Assembly: GCA_951813555.1 (NCBI GenBank)
Contig: OX638344.1
Coordinates: 2,013,076-2,077,075, forward strand
Reading direction: 5' to 3'
Length of the DNA stretch: 64,000 nt
Source of the DNA: an uncultured Acidimicrobiales bacterium
Lineage (GTDB): Bacteria; Actinomycetota; Acidimicrobiia; Acidimicrobiales; Bin134
Part shown: one piece after another, positions 42,913 through 51,238 of the stretch
How positions within the stretch are numbered: position 1 is the first letter of the stretch
Layout of the letters: the number at the start of each line of letters is the position of its first letter
Translations under genes and position numbers: made by a program
The notes under the pieces: model-generated
The model's database searches: none
What the model saw: the letters and a program-made list of their open reading frames with translations, nothing else
What the model was told of the DNA's origin: nothing

Positions 42913-43506
42913 ATAGCTTCGGCAGATGCTGAGCCCCGGATCAACGACCGGATCAAAGCGAGAGAGGTGCGGCTCGTTGGTCAGGATGGACAGCAAATAG
43001 GCATTCGCCTGCTGCCTGAGGCGTTGGACATGGCCCGTGATGCCGGCCTGGACTTGGTGGAGGTCGCTGAGAAGGCGAATCCGCCGGTCTGCCGGATCAT
43101 GGACTACGGCAAGTACAAGTACGAAGCCGCCCAGCGGGCCAAGGAGTCCCGGCGAAACAGCACCAACATCATTGTCAAGGAGATGAAGTACCGGCCCAAG
43201 ATCGGGCCTGGTGACTTTGAGACCAAGACACGCAAGGTGCGGGGTTTCTTGGAAGATGGCTCCAAAGTCAAGGTCACGATTATGTTCCGCGGCCGCGAGG
43301 TGCAGCATCCCGAATTGGGGCGGCGCATTCTCGATGACATTGCTGCCGAGGTCGAAGAAGTGGCCAAGGTCGAGGTCTATCCGAGGCTGGATGGCCGCAA
43401 TATGGTCATGGTGCTTGGTCCGGTGAAGAAGAAGTCCCGCAAGCAGGCCGCCCGGTCTGCTCGCCCGCCGGTCGAGGAGACCGCGGCAACCGACACTGCT
43501 CCCTGA
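42913..43506 (+). CDS. infC: Translation initiation factor IF-3 (non-standard start)
   Basis: IF-3 binds the 30S subunit and proofreads start-codon choice. The N-domain is [20 protein letters not shown] (about 7-26) with [20 protein letters not shown] (about 63-82), and the C-domain has [21 protein letters not shown] and [13 protein letters not shown]. No ATG, GTG or TTG occurs in frame between TGA 42904 and GTG 42967; starting at that GTG would remove the conserved [10 protein letters not shown]. The real start must be ATA 42913 or ATC 42940, or ATG 42886 with TGA readthrough. infC of other bacteria uses rare starts for autoregulation. Operon partners rpmI and rplT follow. Confidence 0.92.
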   Translation: MASADAEPRINDRIKAREVRLVGQDGQQIGIRLLPEALDMARDAGLDLVEVAEKANPPVCRIMDYGKYKYEAAQRAKESRRNSTNIIVKEMKYRPKIGPGDFETKTRKVRGFLEDGSKVKVTIMFRGREVQHPELGRRILDDIAAEVEEVAKVEVYPRLDGRNMVMVLGPVKKKSRKQAARSARPPVEETAATDTAP

Positions 43507-43522
43507 AGCGCAGGAAACTGAT

Positions 43523-43717
43523 ATGCCCAAGATGAAGACCCACCGAGGCGCGGCCAAGCGGTTCAAGACCACTGGCACCGGCAAGATCCGCCGGCGCAGC
43601 GCCTACAAGAACCACATCCTCGAGAAGAAGGCCCCCAAGCGCAAGCGCCAACTGCGCGGCCCGGCCCAGGTGTCGGCAGCTGACGCGCCCGCGGTCAAGC
43701 GCCAGTTGGGCTTGTAG
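43523..43717 (+). CDS. rpmI: 50S ribosomal protein L35
   Basis: Small basic ribosomal protein of 64 residues starting [20 protein letters not shown] (1-20), followed by [16 protein letters not shown], the standard L35 signature. It sits between infC and rplT as in most bacteria. Confidence 0.97.
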   Translation: MPKMKTHRGAAKRFKTTGTGKIRRRSAYKNHILEKKAPKRKRQLRGPAQVSAADAPAVKRQLGL

Positions 43718-43757
43718 GGCCTGATACGACGAGCACGAGTTCAAGGAGAAGCACACT

Positions 43758-44141
43758 ATGGCCAGAGTCAAGCGCGCCGTTACCGCCCGCAAGCGCCGCA
43801 GGGCGGTGCTGAAGCGGGCCAAGGGGTATTACGGCAATAAGAGCCGCACATTCCGGGGGGCCAATGAGCAGCTGATGCACAGCGGCCAATACGCCTATCG
43901 GGATCGCCGGGCCCGCAAGGGGGAGTTCCGCCGTCTGTGGATCCAGCGCATCAACGCCGCCTGCCGCCAGAACGGCACCACCTACAGCCGGTTCATCAAC
44001 GGCTTGAAACTGGCCGAGGTGGAGGTCGACCGCAAGATCTTGGCTGAGTTGGCCGTCAATGATCATGCGGCTTTCGCCGCCCTGGTCGAGGTGGCCAAGG
44101 CGGCGTCTGAGGCACAGCAAGAAGCCGCTTCGGTGGGGTAG
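43758..44141 (+). CDS. rplT: 50S ribosomal protein L20
   Basis: 127 residues. It begins [20 protein letters not shown] and has [18 protein letters not shown] (about 21-38), [20 protein letters not shown] (about 45-64) and [20 protein letters not shown], the expected L20 blocks. L20 binds 23S rRNA early in assembly and in many bacteria represses its own operon. Ribosome-binding site AAGGAGAAG lies at 43742-43750. Confidence 0.97.
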   Translation: MARVKRAVTARKRRRAVLKRAKGYYGNKSRTFRGANEQLMHSGQYAYRDRRARKGEFRRLWIQRINAACRQNGTTYSRFINGLKLAEVEVDRKILAELAVNDHAAFAALVEVAKAASEAQQEAASVG

Positions 44142-44143
44142 CG

Positions 44144-44896
44144 CTGAACCTCAGCTCCAAGAACCCCCGAGTAGCGGAACTTCGCCGACTGGTCCGCAAC
44201 CGCCGAGAGCGCACTGAGACCGGCAAGTTCGTCATCGACGGCCCGCAGCTACTGGTCGAGGCGGTGGTCGCCGGTTTGGAGATCGTCGATGTGTTCGTGG
44301 AGCCCGTGATCGACTTGTGGGCGGACTTGGGAGTCTCCATCGACGCCCCCACCTGGACGGTGGGCGACGGCGTGTTGGCCAATGTCGGTTCGGTGGTCAC
44401 CCCTCAGGGAGTCATGGCAACCGCCCGGATTCCCCAGTTGGCGCCTTTGGCCGACGGCGATTTCGCGGTCGAGCTGGCCGGAGTGGCCGACCCGGGCAAC
44501 GCCGGCACCATCGTCCGCAGCGCAGTGGCCGCCGGCGCCCAAGCAGTAGCTTTCAGCCCCGGATCAGTCGATCCTTGGAACCCCAAGACCGTGCGGGCTT
44601 CGGCCGGTGCGCTGTTCCGAGTTCCCCTGGCTGAGGCTGGACCGGAGGGAGAGCGTGTGGGTGCCGATCCCTACCGAGGCGTCCCCTACGACCAAGCCGA
44701 CCTCACCGGCCCCCTCACCCTGGTGGTGGGCAACGAAGCCCACGGCCTCGAACAGACCGCGGCCGTGGATCGCTGGGTGTCCATCCCCATGGCCCCCGAC
44801 ATCGAATCTCTCAACGTCGCCTCAGCCGCCGCCGTGATCTGCTTCGAAATCGCCCGCCAACGCCGCGCGGGGCCATCTCCGGATACTGGAGGTTGA
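44144..44896 (+). CDS. SpoU/TrmH-family RNA 2'-O-methyltransferase (non-standard start)
   Basis: The SPOUT methyltransferase domain has VELAGVADPGNAGTIVRSAV (motif 1), VVGNEAHGLEQ (motif 2) and IPMAPDIESLNVASAAAVIC (motif 3), so the enzyme should 2'-O-methylate rRNA or tRNA. Upstream in the same frame lies the normal N-terminal substrate-binding part, SSKNPRVAELRRLVRNRRER and TGKFVIDGPQLLVEAV. The first GTG in frame (44264) would delete it. CTG 44144, 2 nt after the rplT stop and 5 nt after GGTGGGG, is the best start and gives 250 residues, near family size. rplT followed by a SpoU gene is common. Confidence 0.88.
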   Translation: MNLSSKNPRVAELRRLVRNRRERTETGKFVIDGPQLLVEAVVAGLEIVDVFVEPVIDLWADLGVSIDAPTWTVGDGVLANVGSVVTPQGVMATARIPQLAPLADGDFAVELAGVADPGNAGTIVRSAVAAGAQAVAFSPGSVDPWNPKTVRASAGALFRVPLAEAGPEGERVGADPYRGVPYDQADLTGPLTLVVGNEAHGLEQTAAVDRWVSIPMAPDIESLNVASAAAVICFEIARQRRAGPSPDTGG

Positions 44897-44911
44897 CCAG
44901 ACTCTTGTGGC

Positions 44912-46303
44912 TCAGCCGACGACGGGGCCGATGGCGGGCGGCTGGGCGCGTAGGGCTTCGATCTCGGCTACCGCTTCGTCGGAGAGCTCGCTTATGCCGA
45001 TGAACTCTTCGAGGTTGTAGTGGAGGTTGATGATTCGCATCTCCTCGCGGCTCAACAAGATGTGGTCAAGGCCGGGTTGGTGCAGGCCCCGCTGGGCCCG
45101 CTGGAGGTTGGAGAGGTCTTGGTCGAACACCAGGTTCATGGAGGCCTCTTCGGCGGGGATTGTGGCCTGCATGGGCTGGGCCCGCTCGGTGTCCGGGGGA
45201 CGGCGGTCGAGGTGCAGCAAGTCCATGTAGGCGTCGTCGGGAGTGTCGCCGGGGCGGGACCGCAGCACGGTGATGGAGTCGCACATCACGATCACCGTGA
45301 TGTTGGGGAATAGGTTGAACTGGAACAGGTCCAGCATCTGCGACTGGTCGAAACTGTTCAGATCGAGGCCCTTTTGTCTGGTTTGGGCCCGCACCAGCTC
45401 CTCCAGCACGTCGCGCACGCTGCCCCCTTCTGGCATCGGCGGGCATTGCCCCGGATTCTCGGAATCCTGGCCGTAGCGGGCACCCTGGGTGACGATGATG
45501 GACTCCCAGATCTCCTGGTCGGTGGCCCCGTTGCGCAGCCGGGGGCTGGGCACCCCGTAGGGCTGGTGCAGTGAGCCGTGGCGGCCGTAGAGCCGGTTTA
45601 CCGAGTTGACGTCGTCGCAGCTGGGCAGCATCTCCCGGTGGATGCCCTGCACGTGGTAGGTCTCGCTGAACGCCTCGATGAGGGTCTTCCAGTTGCAGGG
45701 CAGCGGCACGGTGAGGTCATAGGCGCAGGCGTACTCGTCCATGCGGGCCCAGTCCAGCAAGCCGGGAATGGCCTCCAGATACTCGTCGAGGGGCTCGGCG
45801 TCGAGGTCCAGGTTCACGAACACCAGCGGCCCCCATGTGTCCACCTGCACTGGGAACAGCGGGTAGTCGTCGTTGCGCAGCGCCCCGAAGCCCCGGCGCG
45901 ACGGCACCTCCCGCAGCTTGCCGTCCAGGGTCCAGGTCCACCGGTGGTAGATGCAGCGCAGCTCGGTCAGCCCCGACCCCGATCCGGTGCACAGCACGTT
46001 GCCCCGGTGGCGGCACACGTTCTGGAACCCCCGCAGCACCCCGTCGTCGCCCCGCACGATGAGCACCGACAGATTGCCCACCGAGTACTCGAACCAGTCG
46101 CCCGGCTGCGGCACATGGTCCACCGTGCAGGCCAGTTGCCAGGCCTTGGGCCACACATGGGCCGTCTCCAACTCGGCCCACTCTGGAGAGATATACCGAT
46201 GGGTGGGGACCTCCACCGGAGAGCGCCGGGGTGGGACTGCTCCGATAGCCGTTCCCACCGGGGCATCGTTGGTGAGCTCAGGGCCGATCTGGATTTTCGA
46301 CAT
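44912..46303 (-). CDS. Rieske-type aromatic ring-hydroxylating oxygenase, alpha subunit
   Basis: 463 residues. The Rieske [2Fe-2S] site is CRHRGNVLCTGSGSGLTELRC-type spacing with C-x-H at about residues 97-99 and C-x-x-H about 16 residues later (RCIYHRW). The mononuclear iron site shows EAFSETYHVQGIHREML (about 213-229). The order fits the catalytic subunit of a terminal oxygenase such as those acting on aromatic rings, carnitine or steroid side chains. No beta subunit, ferredoxin or reductase is adjacent, so the partner and substrate are unknown. TACGCT lies exactly 6 nt before ATG 46303. The gene ends 16 bp from the SpoU-family gene, convergently. Confidence 0.92.
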   Translation of the reverse strand: MSKIQIGPELTNDAPVGTAIGAVPPRRSPVEVPTHRYISPEWAELETAHVWPKAWQLACTVDHVPQPGDWFEYSVGNLSVLIVRGDDGVLRGFQNVCRHRGNVLCTGSGSGLTELRCIYHRWTWTLDGKLREVPSRRGFGALRNDDYPLFPVQVDTWGPLVFVNLDLDAEPLDEYLEAIPGLLDWARMDEYACAYDLTVPLPCNWKTLIEAFSETYHVQGIHREMLPSCDDVNSVNRLYGRHGSLHQPYGVPSPRLRNGATDQEIWESIIVTQGARYGQDSENPGQCPPMPEGGSVRDVLEELVRAQTRQKGLDLNSFDQSQMLDLFQFNLFPNITVIVMCDSITVLRSRPGDTPDDAYMDLLHLDRRPPDTERAQPMQATIPAEEASMNLVFDQDLSNLQRAQRGLHQPGLDHILLSREEMRIINLHYNLEEFIGISELSDEAVAEIEALRAQPPAIGPVVG

Positions 46304-46309
46304 GGCTAA

Positions 46310-46315
46310 AGCGTA
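46310..46315 (-). promoter_or_regulatory. Candidate -10 element of the Rieske oxygenase gene (TACGCT)
   Basis: TACGCT on the minus strand lies exactly 6 nt before ATG 46303, matching the leaderless pattern. Confidence 0.45.
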
Positions 46316-46363
46316 GGCGGGTTGACCGAGGTGACTTCAGCAGTCCCGTAGTCTTTATCCTGT

Positions 46364-47509
46364 ATGAGTCCAGCGGAAGGGATCGTGTTTGCGGTCGGGG
46401 CCGTGATCGCCCTGGGCACCCTGTTGGTCGCCATTCAGACGGTGGTGGTTCCCCGGGCCGAGCGAAGCTTGTTGATTCGTTTTGTGTATGTCGGCATGGG
46501 GGTGTTGTTCTCGGTGATCGCCCGGCGCCGCAAGACCTACGAGGCCCGTGATGCGCTGCTGGCCCGCTACGCCCCGACCACGCTCATGTTGCTGCCCATG
46601 GTGTGGGCCACCGGGGTCATCTACGGATTCTCGCTGATGTTCTGGGCGCTGGACGTGCACCCCTACCGGGAGGCTCTGGTGCTGAGCGGCTGGTCGCTCA
46701 CCACCCTGGGCTATTGGGTGGCCACCGACCTGTTCACCCAGGTGCTGGTGGTGGCCGAGGCGCTCATCGGCCTGGGCATCGTGGCCCTGCTGATCAGCTT
46801 CTTGCCCCTCATGCACAGCGCGTTCAGCGTCCGGGAGGCCGCGGTGTCCCGCTTGGAGATTCGGGCCGGGAATCCACCAACGCCGGAGGCCATGATCATC
46901 TTGGCCCACGAGACCGGTGGCCTCGAAGACATGGGGGAGACCTGGACGGAGTGGGAGCACTGGTTCATCCATATCGAGGGAACCCACCAGACCTATCCGG
47001 CGCTGGCCTTTTTCCGGTCGGTGCGCTCCGACCGGTCGTGGGTCACCGCCGCGGGCTGCATCCTCGACACTGCGGCCGTCATGTTGTCGACGGTGGCGGT
47101 GCCCCATTCGCCCGCGACGCCGTTCATGATCCGGTCGGGCTACGTGGCGCTGCGCAACATCGCCGACTTTTTTGCCATCACCTACGACCCTGATCCCACC
47201 GCGATGTCCCCGATCACCGTGCGCCGCCACGAGTTCTACGAGACTTACGAGACTCTGCAAAATGCCGGAGTCCCCGTAGTGGAGGACCGCGAACGGGCAT
47301 GGCGGGACTATGCCGGATGGAGGGTCAACTACGACAACTGCCTGGTGGGGCTGGCTTCGATCACCTCAGCGCCGCCCGGCAAGTGGAGCACCGACCGGCC
47401 TTCCCCCTACCAACGCCTGCCGCTCTTCTACCGCCCGCTGCACCGCCCGCTGCCCCCGCTGCTGCGCGAGCTCCGGCGCCGGGGGTTCGGCCCGGGGCGG
47501 CGAAAGTGA
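46364..47509 (+). CDS. Membrane protein with a degenerate potassium-channel-like pore region
   Basis: 381 residues. Hydrophobic segments lie at about 7-29, 73-96 and 124-148. Between the last two is SGWSLTTLGYWVATD (108-122), which aligns with the pore helix and TxGYGD filter of two-transmembrane K+ channels, but the filter reads TTLGYW (113-118). After about residue 155 the protein is a long soluble domain with EWEHWFIHIEGTHQTYPALA and SGYVALRNIADFFAI, which I do not recognise. It may be an ion channel with altered selectivity or a channel-derived protein. It is divergent from the Rieske gene (61 bp gap); TAGTCT lies 9 nt before the ATG. Confidence 0.7.
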   Translation: MSPAEGIVFAVGAVIALGTLLVAIQTVVVPRAERSLLIRFVYVGMGVLFSVIARRRKTYEARDALLARYAPTTLMLLPMVWATGVIYGFSLMFWALDVHPYREALVLSGWSLTTLGYWVATDLFTQVLVVAEALIGLGIVALLISFLPLMHSAFSVREAAVSRLEIRAGNPPTPEAMIILAHETGGLEDMGETWTEWEHWFIHIEGTHQTYPALAFFRSVRSDRSWVTAAGCILDTAAVMLSTVAVPHSPATPFMIRSGYVALRNIADFFAITYDPDPTAMSPITVRRHEFYETYETLQNAGVPVVEDRERAWRDYAGWRVNYDNCLVGLASITSAPPGKWSTDRPSPYQRLPLFYRPLHRPLPPLLRELRRRGFGPGRRK

Positions 47510-47606
47510 ATTCCCCGTGTCGGGTCGCATCACCAGGACCTCCTGAACTGGTGCCGGCTTGGCCTTGGATTTCTCGGCCAGTGGTCGTGGCGATGAGGCT
47601 GGCGCG

Positions 47607-48536
47607 ATGAAAACTCGCATTACCGAGCTCTTGGGCATCGACATCCCCGTGGTGCAGGCCCCGATGGGCTACATCGCCCGAGCCCAGCTGGCCTCTGCCG
47701 TTTCCAATGCCGGGGGCATGGGCATCATCGAGACCTCATCGGGCCAGCTCGATGACATCAAGGTGGAGATTGCCAAGATGCGCGACCTCACCGACCGGCC
47801 ATGGGGGGTGAACATCGCCCAGCTGCTGGTGCCCGACGCCACTGTGATCGAATTCGTGATCGAACACGAGGTGGGGTTTGTTACCACCTCGGCGGGCGAT
47901 CCCAACCGGTTCACCGCCTTGCTGAAAGACGCCGGGATCACTGTTTTCCACGTGGTGCCCACCTTGCGGGGAGCCCTCAAGGCAGTGGACGCCGGGGTCG
48001 ATGGCCTAATCGTGGAGGGGGTGGAGGGCGGCGGGTTCAAGAACCCTCACGGGTCGTCCACCATGGTGCTCACCCCGCTGGTCGTGGCTGCGGTAAATGT
48101 GCCGGTGATCGCCGCAGGCGGGATCTGCGACGGCGTGTCGATGGCCGCGGCGCTGGCCCTGGGGGCCGACGGGGTGCAGATGGGCACCAGGATGCTGTCG
48201 GCGGCCGAGTCGCCGGTACACGACAACTGGAAGCAGGCCGTGGTGGATGCCGCTGAGACCGACACCGTCTTGTTGAACCGGTTTGGCCGGCCGGGCATGC
48301 GGGCACTGCGCACCGAGCTCACCGCCGAGATGGAGCACCACGACCAGGTGCAGATGCCCGGCCTCGACCGGCTCATGGACCAGTACTTCGGCGGGCAGAT
48401 GGATGTGGCCGTCCCCTTCGGGGGCCAGGTGATGGGCCGCATCGACGAGGTGTGCCCGGTGGCCGACATCTTGAGCCAGGCCTGGGAAGACTGCCAGGCC
48501 CGTCTGCGCCGACTGGGCCAGGCCGCGGCGGGATAA
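47607..48536 (+). CDS. Nitronate monooxygenase-like flavoprotein
   Basis: 309 residues from ATG 47607. The TIM-barrel FMN enzyme pattern is present: GIDIPVVQAPMGYIARAQLA (about 11-30), SAVSNAGGMGIIE, VSFVTTSAGDP-like VGFVTTSAGDP, LIVEGVEGGGFKN, and VPVIAAGGICDGVSMAAALA, then LGADGVQMGTRML with the phosphate-binding glycines. The family includes nitronate monooxygenases and enoyl-ACP reductase II (FabK); the two cannot be told apart securely by eye. Neighbours give no substrate hint. Confidence 0.85.
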   Translation: MKTRITELLGIDIPVVQAPMGYIARAQLASAVSNAGGMGIIETSSGQLDDIKVEIAKMRDLTDRPWGVNIAQLLVPDATVIEFVIEHEVGFVTTSAGDPNRFTALLKDAGITVFHVVPTLRGALKAVDAGVDGLIVEGVEGGGFKNPHGSSTMVLTPLVVAAVNVPVIAAGGICDGVSMAAALALGADGVQMGTRMLSAAESPVHDNWKQAVVDAAETDTVLLNRFGRPGMRALRTELTAEMEHHDQVQMPGLDRLMDQYFGGQMDVAVPFGGQVMGRIDEVCPVADILSQAWEDCQARLRRLGQAAAG

Positions 48537-48608
48537 CGGGGCGGGGTACCGGGAAATGGGGCGCGGTACCCCTTCTGTCACAGCATTCTTGCCGCTCTGG
48601 ATGAGGCG

Positions 48609-49862
48609 ATGAAGCTCTTCGGCTTCGCCGGCGTTCGGCATCCGCAGCTTCGCCTGCCCCGGGTGTGGCTGCTCGGCCCCGACCCCCGGGGAGTGCGCCA
48701 GTCGCTGGGGGCATTGTGCATTCTGGCGGTGACCAGCGTGGTCGCCGGCGTGGTGCTGGGCCAAAGTCACGAGCGGCTGGCCGAGCTCCCCGGCCTTTTG
48801 TTGTTGGTGCCGGCGGCTATCGCCCTACCGGGGAAGATCTTCGGCGCGCTGGGCAGCCGACTGGGCACCGCTATCCACACCGGCACCTTCCGCCTGTCGC
48901 TGAGGTCGTCCAGCGTGGTGGGCCAAAACGTGTGGGCGTCGATGGTGCTGACCCTCGTGATGTCGCTGGTGCTGGCATTGCTGGCCTCGGCGGCGGCGTC
49001 GAATCTCGGGGTGGACAACGCCATCGGTGTGGCCGACTACGTGGTCATATCGGTGGTGGGGGGCACGCTGGCCTCGGTCTTCGTGATGCTGGTGACGCTG
49101 GGCATGGCCACCGCATCGGTTCGCTGGAATCTCGACCCCGACAACGTGACTGCCCCCATGGTGACCGCAGCTGGCGATGTGTTGGCCCTGCCCGCGCTCA
49201 TCTTGGCGTCGTATCTGGTGCGCCACGACGTGGTCACCCCGGTGGTGGCCGGGATGGTGGCCGCAGCCACCGTGGGGTCGCTGGTGGCGGCCGTCCGGTC
49301 CCAGGCTCCGCTGTTGCGAACTGTGTTGCGGGAGTCGATGCCGGTGCTGGTACTGGCCGGGTTCTTGTCGCTCATGGCCGGGGTAACCGTGGAGAACCGG
49401 TTCGACGTGTTCTCCGACCGCCCGGTGCTGTTGGTGCTCATACCCGGTTTTCTGGCCACCGCCGGCGCGCTGGGGGGCATCTTGGCCAATCGGCTGTCGA
49501 GCAAGCTGCACCTGGGCTTGATCGGCCCCTCGATTGTGCCCCAGCGGCGGGCCCGCAGCGACGTGGGGGTGACCGTGGGGCTGGCGCTGCCGGTGTTCGC
49601 CTTCTTGGCCGTGGTCTCTCAGGGAGCGGGATCTGTGGTGGATCTGGCCGGGCCGGGGTTGGGCCGACTGGTGGGGATCGCCCTGGTCGGCGGAGTCCTG
49701 GCCCTGGTTGTGGTGGTGGCCGTGGCCTACTACGGAACCATTGCCGCGGTTCGCTTCGGGGTCGATCCCGATTCGGTGGGCATCCCGACGGTGACCGCTG
49801 TGCTCGATTTGGTAGGGGCCCTCACCCTGGTGTTCGTCATCGAGGCGATAGGAGCAGGGTGA
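48609..49862 (+). CDS. MgtE/SLC41-type divalent cation transporter with duplicated membrane domain
   Basis: 417 residues, almost entirely membrane-spanning (about ten hydrophobic segments). Two halves repeat: the first has LLLVPAAIALPGKIFGALGS and NLDPDNVTAPMVTAAGD (about 177-193), the second VLLVLIPGFLATAGALGG and VDPDSVGIPTVTAVLDLVGA (about 385-404). The repeated D-P-D-x-V-x-x-P-x-V-T-A motif is the ion-binding segment of MgtE-type channels. Cytoplasmic N and CBS domains of bacterial MgtE are missing, as in SLC41. The next gene, a PhoU/TrkA-C protein, is 32 bp downstream and probably regulates it. Mg2+ or a related ion is the expected substrate. Confidence 0.85.
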   Translation: MKLFGFAGVRHPQLRLPRVWLLGPDPRGVRQSLGALCILAVTSVVAGVVLGQSHERLAELPGLLLLVPAAIALPGKIFGALGSRLGTAIHTGTFRLSLRSSSVVGQNVWASMVLTLVMSLVLALLASAAASNLGVDNAIGVADYVVISVVGGTLASVFVMLVTLGMATASVRWNLDPDNVTAPMVTAAGDVLALPALILASYLVRHDVVTPVVAGMVAAATVGSLVAAVRSQAPLLRTVLRESMPVLVLAGFLSLMAGVTVENRFDVFSDRPVLLVLIPGFLATAGALGGILANRLSSKLHLGLIGPSIVPQRRARSDVGVTVGLALPVFAFLAVVSQGAGSVVDLAGPGLGRLVGIALVGGVLALVVVVAVAYYGTIAAVRFGVDPDSVGIPTVTAVLDLVGALTLVFVIEAIGAG

Positions 49863-49894
49863 ATTGCTAATGGCTAGTTTGAAGGGAGTTCACA

Positions 49895-51121
49895 ATGGAC
49901 GATAAACCCCGCAATCTTCGGGCCATGCTCGCCGAGGCCAAAGATCTCTCCGAGCTGATGGTGGATCTGGCCTATGCCGCCCTGTATTTCGGCGACCCGG
50001 ACATGGCCACTGAGGTAGACGAGCTCGAGGTCAAGATGACCGAATTGGTCCAGGGCATGCGGGCGGTGTGCATCATGGCCGTCCGCCACCCCCGCGAGGC
50101 CGACGGCATGTCGTCGGTGCTCCAGGTGATCAGCGCCATCGAGCGGATCGCCAACGATGCGGTGGACATCTCCCGGATCGTGACCCGCCGCCTGGGAATC
50201 CCCGCTGAGCTGGTGGCCGACATGACCAGTGCCGAGGAGATATCTCACCGCTTGGTGGTGCACGAGGGCTCCCACATGGTGCGCCGTCCCCTCGGCGACC
50301 TGGAGTTGCCCGTGGTAGCCGGGATGCGGGTCATGGCCATCCGCCGGGACCGCAGCTGGATTACCGACGTGGGCGGCGACCAGCTCATGATGCCCGGCGA
50401 CGTTCTGTTCTTGCGGGGCTCGCCCGCGGGCATCATGCGGCTGCACCAGCTGGCCGCGGCGCCCATGTGGGAGGAGCCGATGGCCCCTGAGGATCCCTGG
50501 ATCTCCGATCTGGATCGGGCCGTGGACGTGCTGGTGGAGATGAAGGACCTCTCGGAGGCTGCGGTGGGGCTGGCCTACTCGGCGCTGGTTCTCAACGACC
50601 GGGGATTGGCCGCTCAGGTGCGGCTGTTGGAGGGCCGCCTCGACGAGATGAACCACCGACTCGAGCTGTGGGTGCTGCGGGCCGCAGCCAACAACATCGA
50701 CCCCGCTCCACTGCGGGGCTTGCTGCATCTGGGTCAAGCCGCCGAGGACATCGGCGATCAGGCCCGCCAGATGATCTCGCTGGTGGAACAAGGCGAAGAG
50801 GTCCACCCCATCTTGGAAATCGCCCTCGGCGACTCCGACGAGGTGGTGGTAGAGCTGCCGGTGGCGTCAGGCAGCGGAGCCGACGGCGCCTCGCTGAAGC
50901 AGTTGGCCCTCAACATCGAGCCCGGCTTCACCGTCCTGGCCATCCGCCGGGCCGGCCGCTACATGTACGGCCCTCGGGGCAGCGCCGTGCTGTTCGCCGG
51001 CGACGAGATCATCGCCCGCGGCCCCGACGAAGGCCGCGAAGCCCTAGCCGAGCGCTTCGGCTGGAACCTGGTGAGAGAAGAAGAAGGCTTAGAAGACGAA
51101 CTCCAGCCCATGGGCTCGTGA
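49895..51121 (+). CDS. Duplicated PhoU-like/TrkA-C regulatory protein of a cation transporter
   Basis: 408 residues, soluble, with an internal duplication. Each half has a PhoU-like helical part (AKDLSELMVDLAYAALYFGD at about 15-34; MKDLSEAAVGLAYSALVLND at about 215-234) and a TrkA-C-like part ending in a beta-rich segment (VVAGMRVMAIRRDRSWITDV with GDVLFLRGSP; IEPGFTVLAIRRAGRYMYGP with GDEIIARGPD). TrkA-C domains bind nucleotides or small ions and gate transporters. Start ATG 49895 follows GAAGGGAG. It follows the MgtE-type gene, so the two form a likely transporter-regulator pair. Confidence 0.85.
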   Translation: MDDKPRNLRAMLAEAKDLSELMVDLAYAALYFGDPDMATEVDELEVKMTELVQGMRAVCIMAVRHPREADGMSSVLQVISAIERIANDAVDISRIVTRRLGIPAELVADMTSAEEISHRLVVHEGSHMVRRPLGDLELPVVAGMRVMAIRRDRSWITDVGGDQLMMPGDVLFLRGSPAGIMRLHQLAAAPMWEEPMAPEDPWISDLDRAVDVLVEMKDLSEAAVGLAYSALVLNDRGLAAQVRLLEGRLDEMNHRLELWVLRAAANNIDPAPLRGLLHLGQAAEDIGDQARQMISLVEQGEEVHPILEIALGDSDEVVVELPVASGSGADGASLKQLALNIEPGFTVLAIRRAGRYMYGPRGSAVLFAGDEIIARGPDEGREALAERFGWNLVREEEGLEDELQPMGS

Positions 51122-51238
51122 GTACGAAGCCTGAGCTGTTCGAGCTCTGATCAATCACTGGGCAACTTGAAGCAGGATCAGTCCCTCAAGGGAAAGCTAG
51201 CCACCGCCTGGGGGGCTCAAGCGCTTCGGTCGTGGCTG

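Noticed and set aside
46355..47260. Minus-strand frame opposite the channel-like gene
   Set aside because: Antisense shadow, His/Gln/Gly-rich and without any domain; the plus strand has clear membrane segments.
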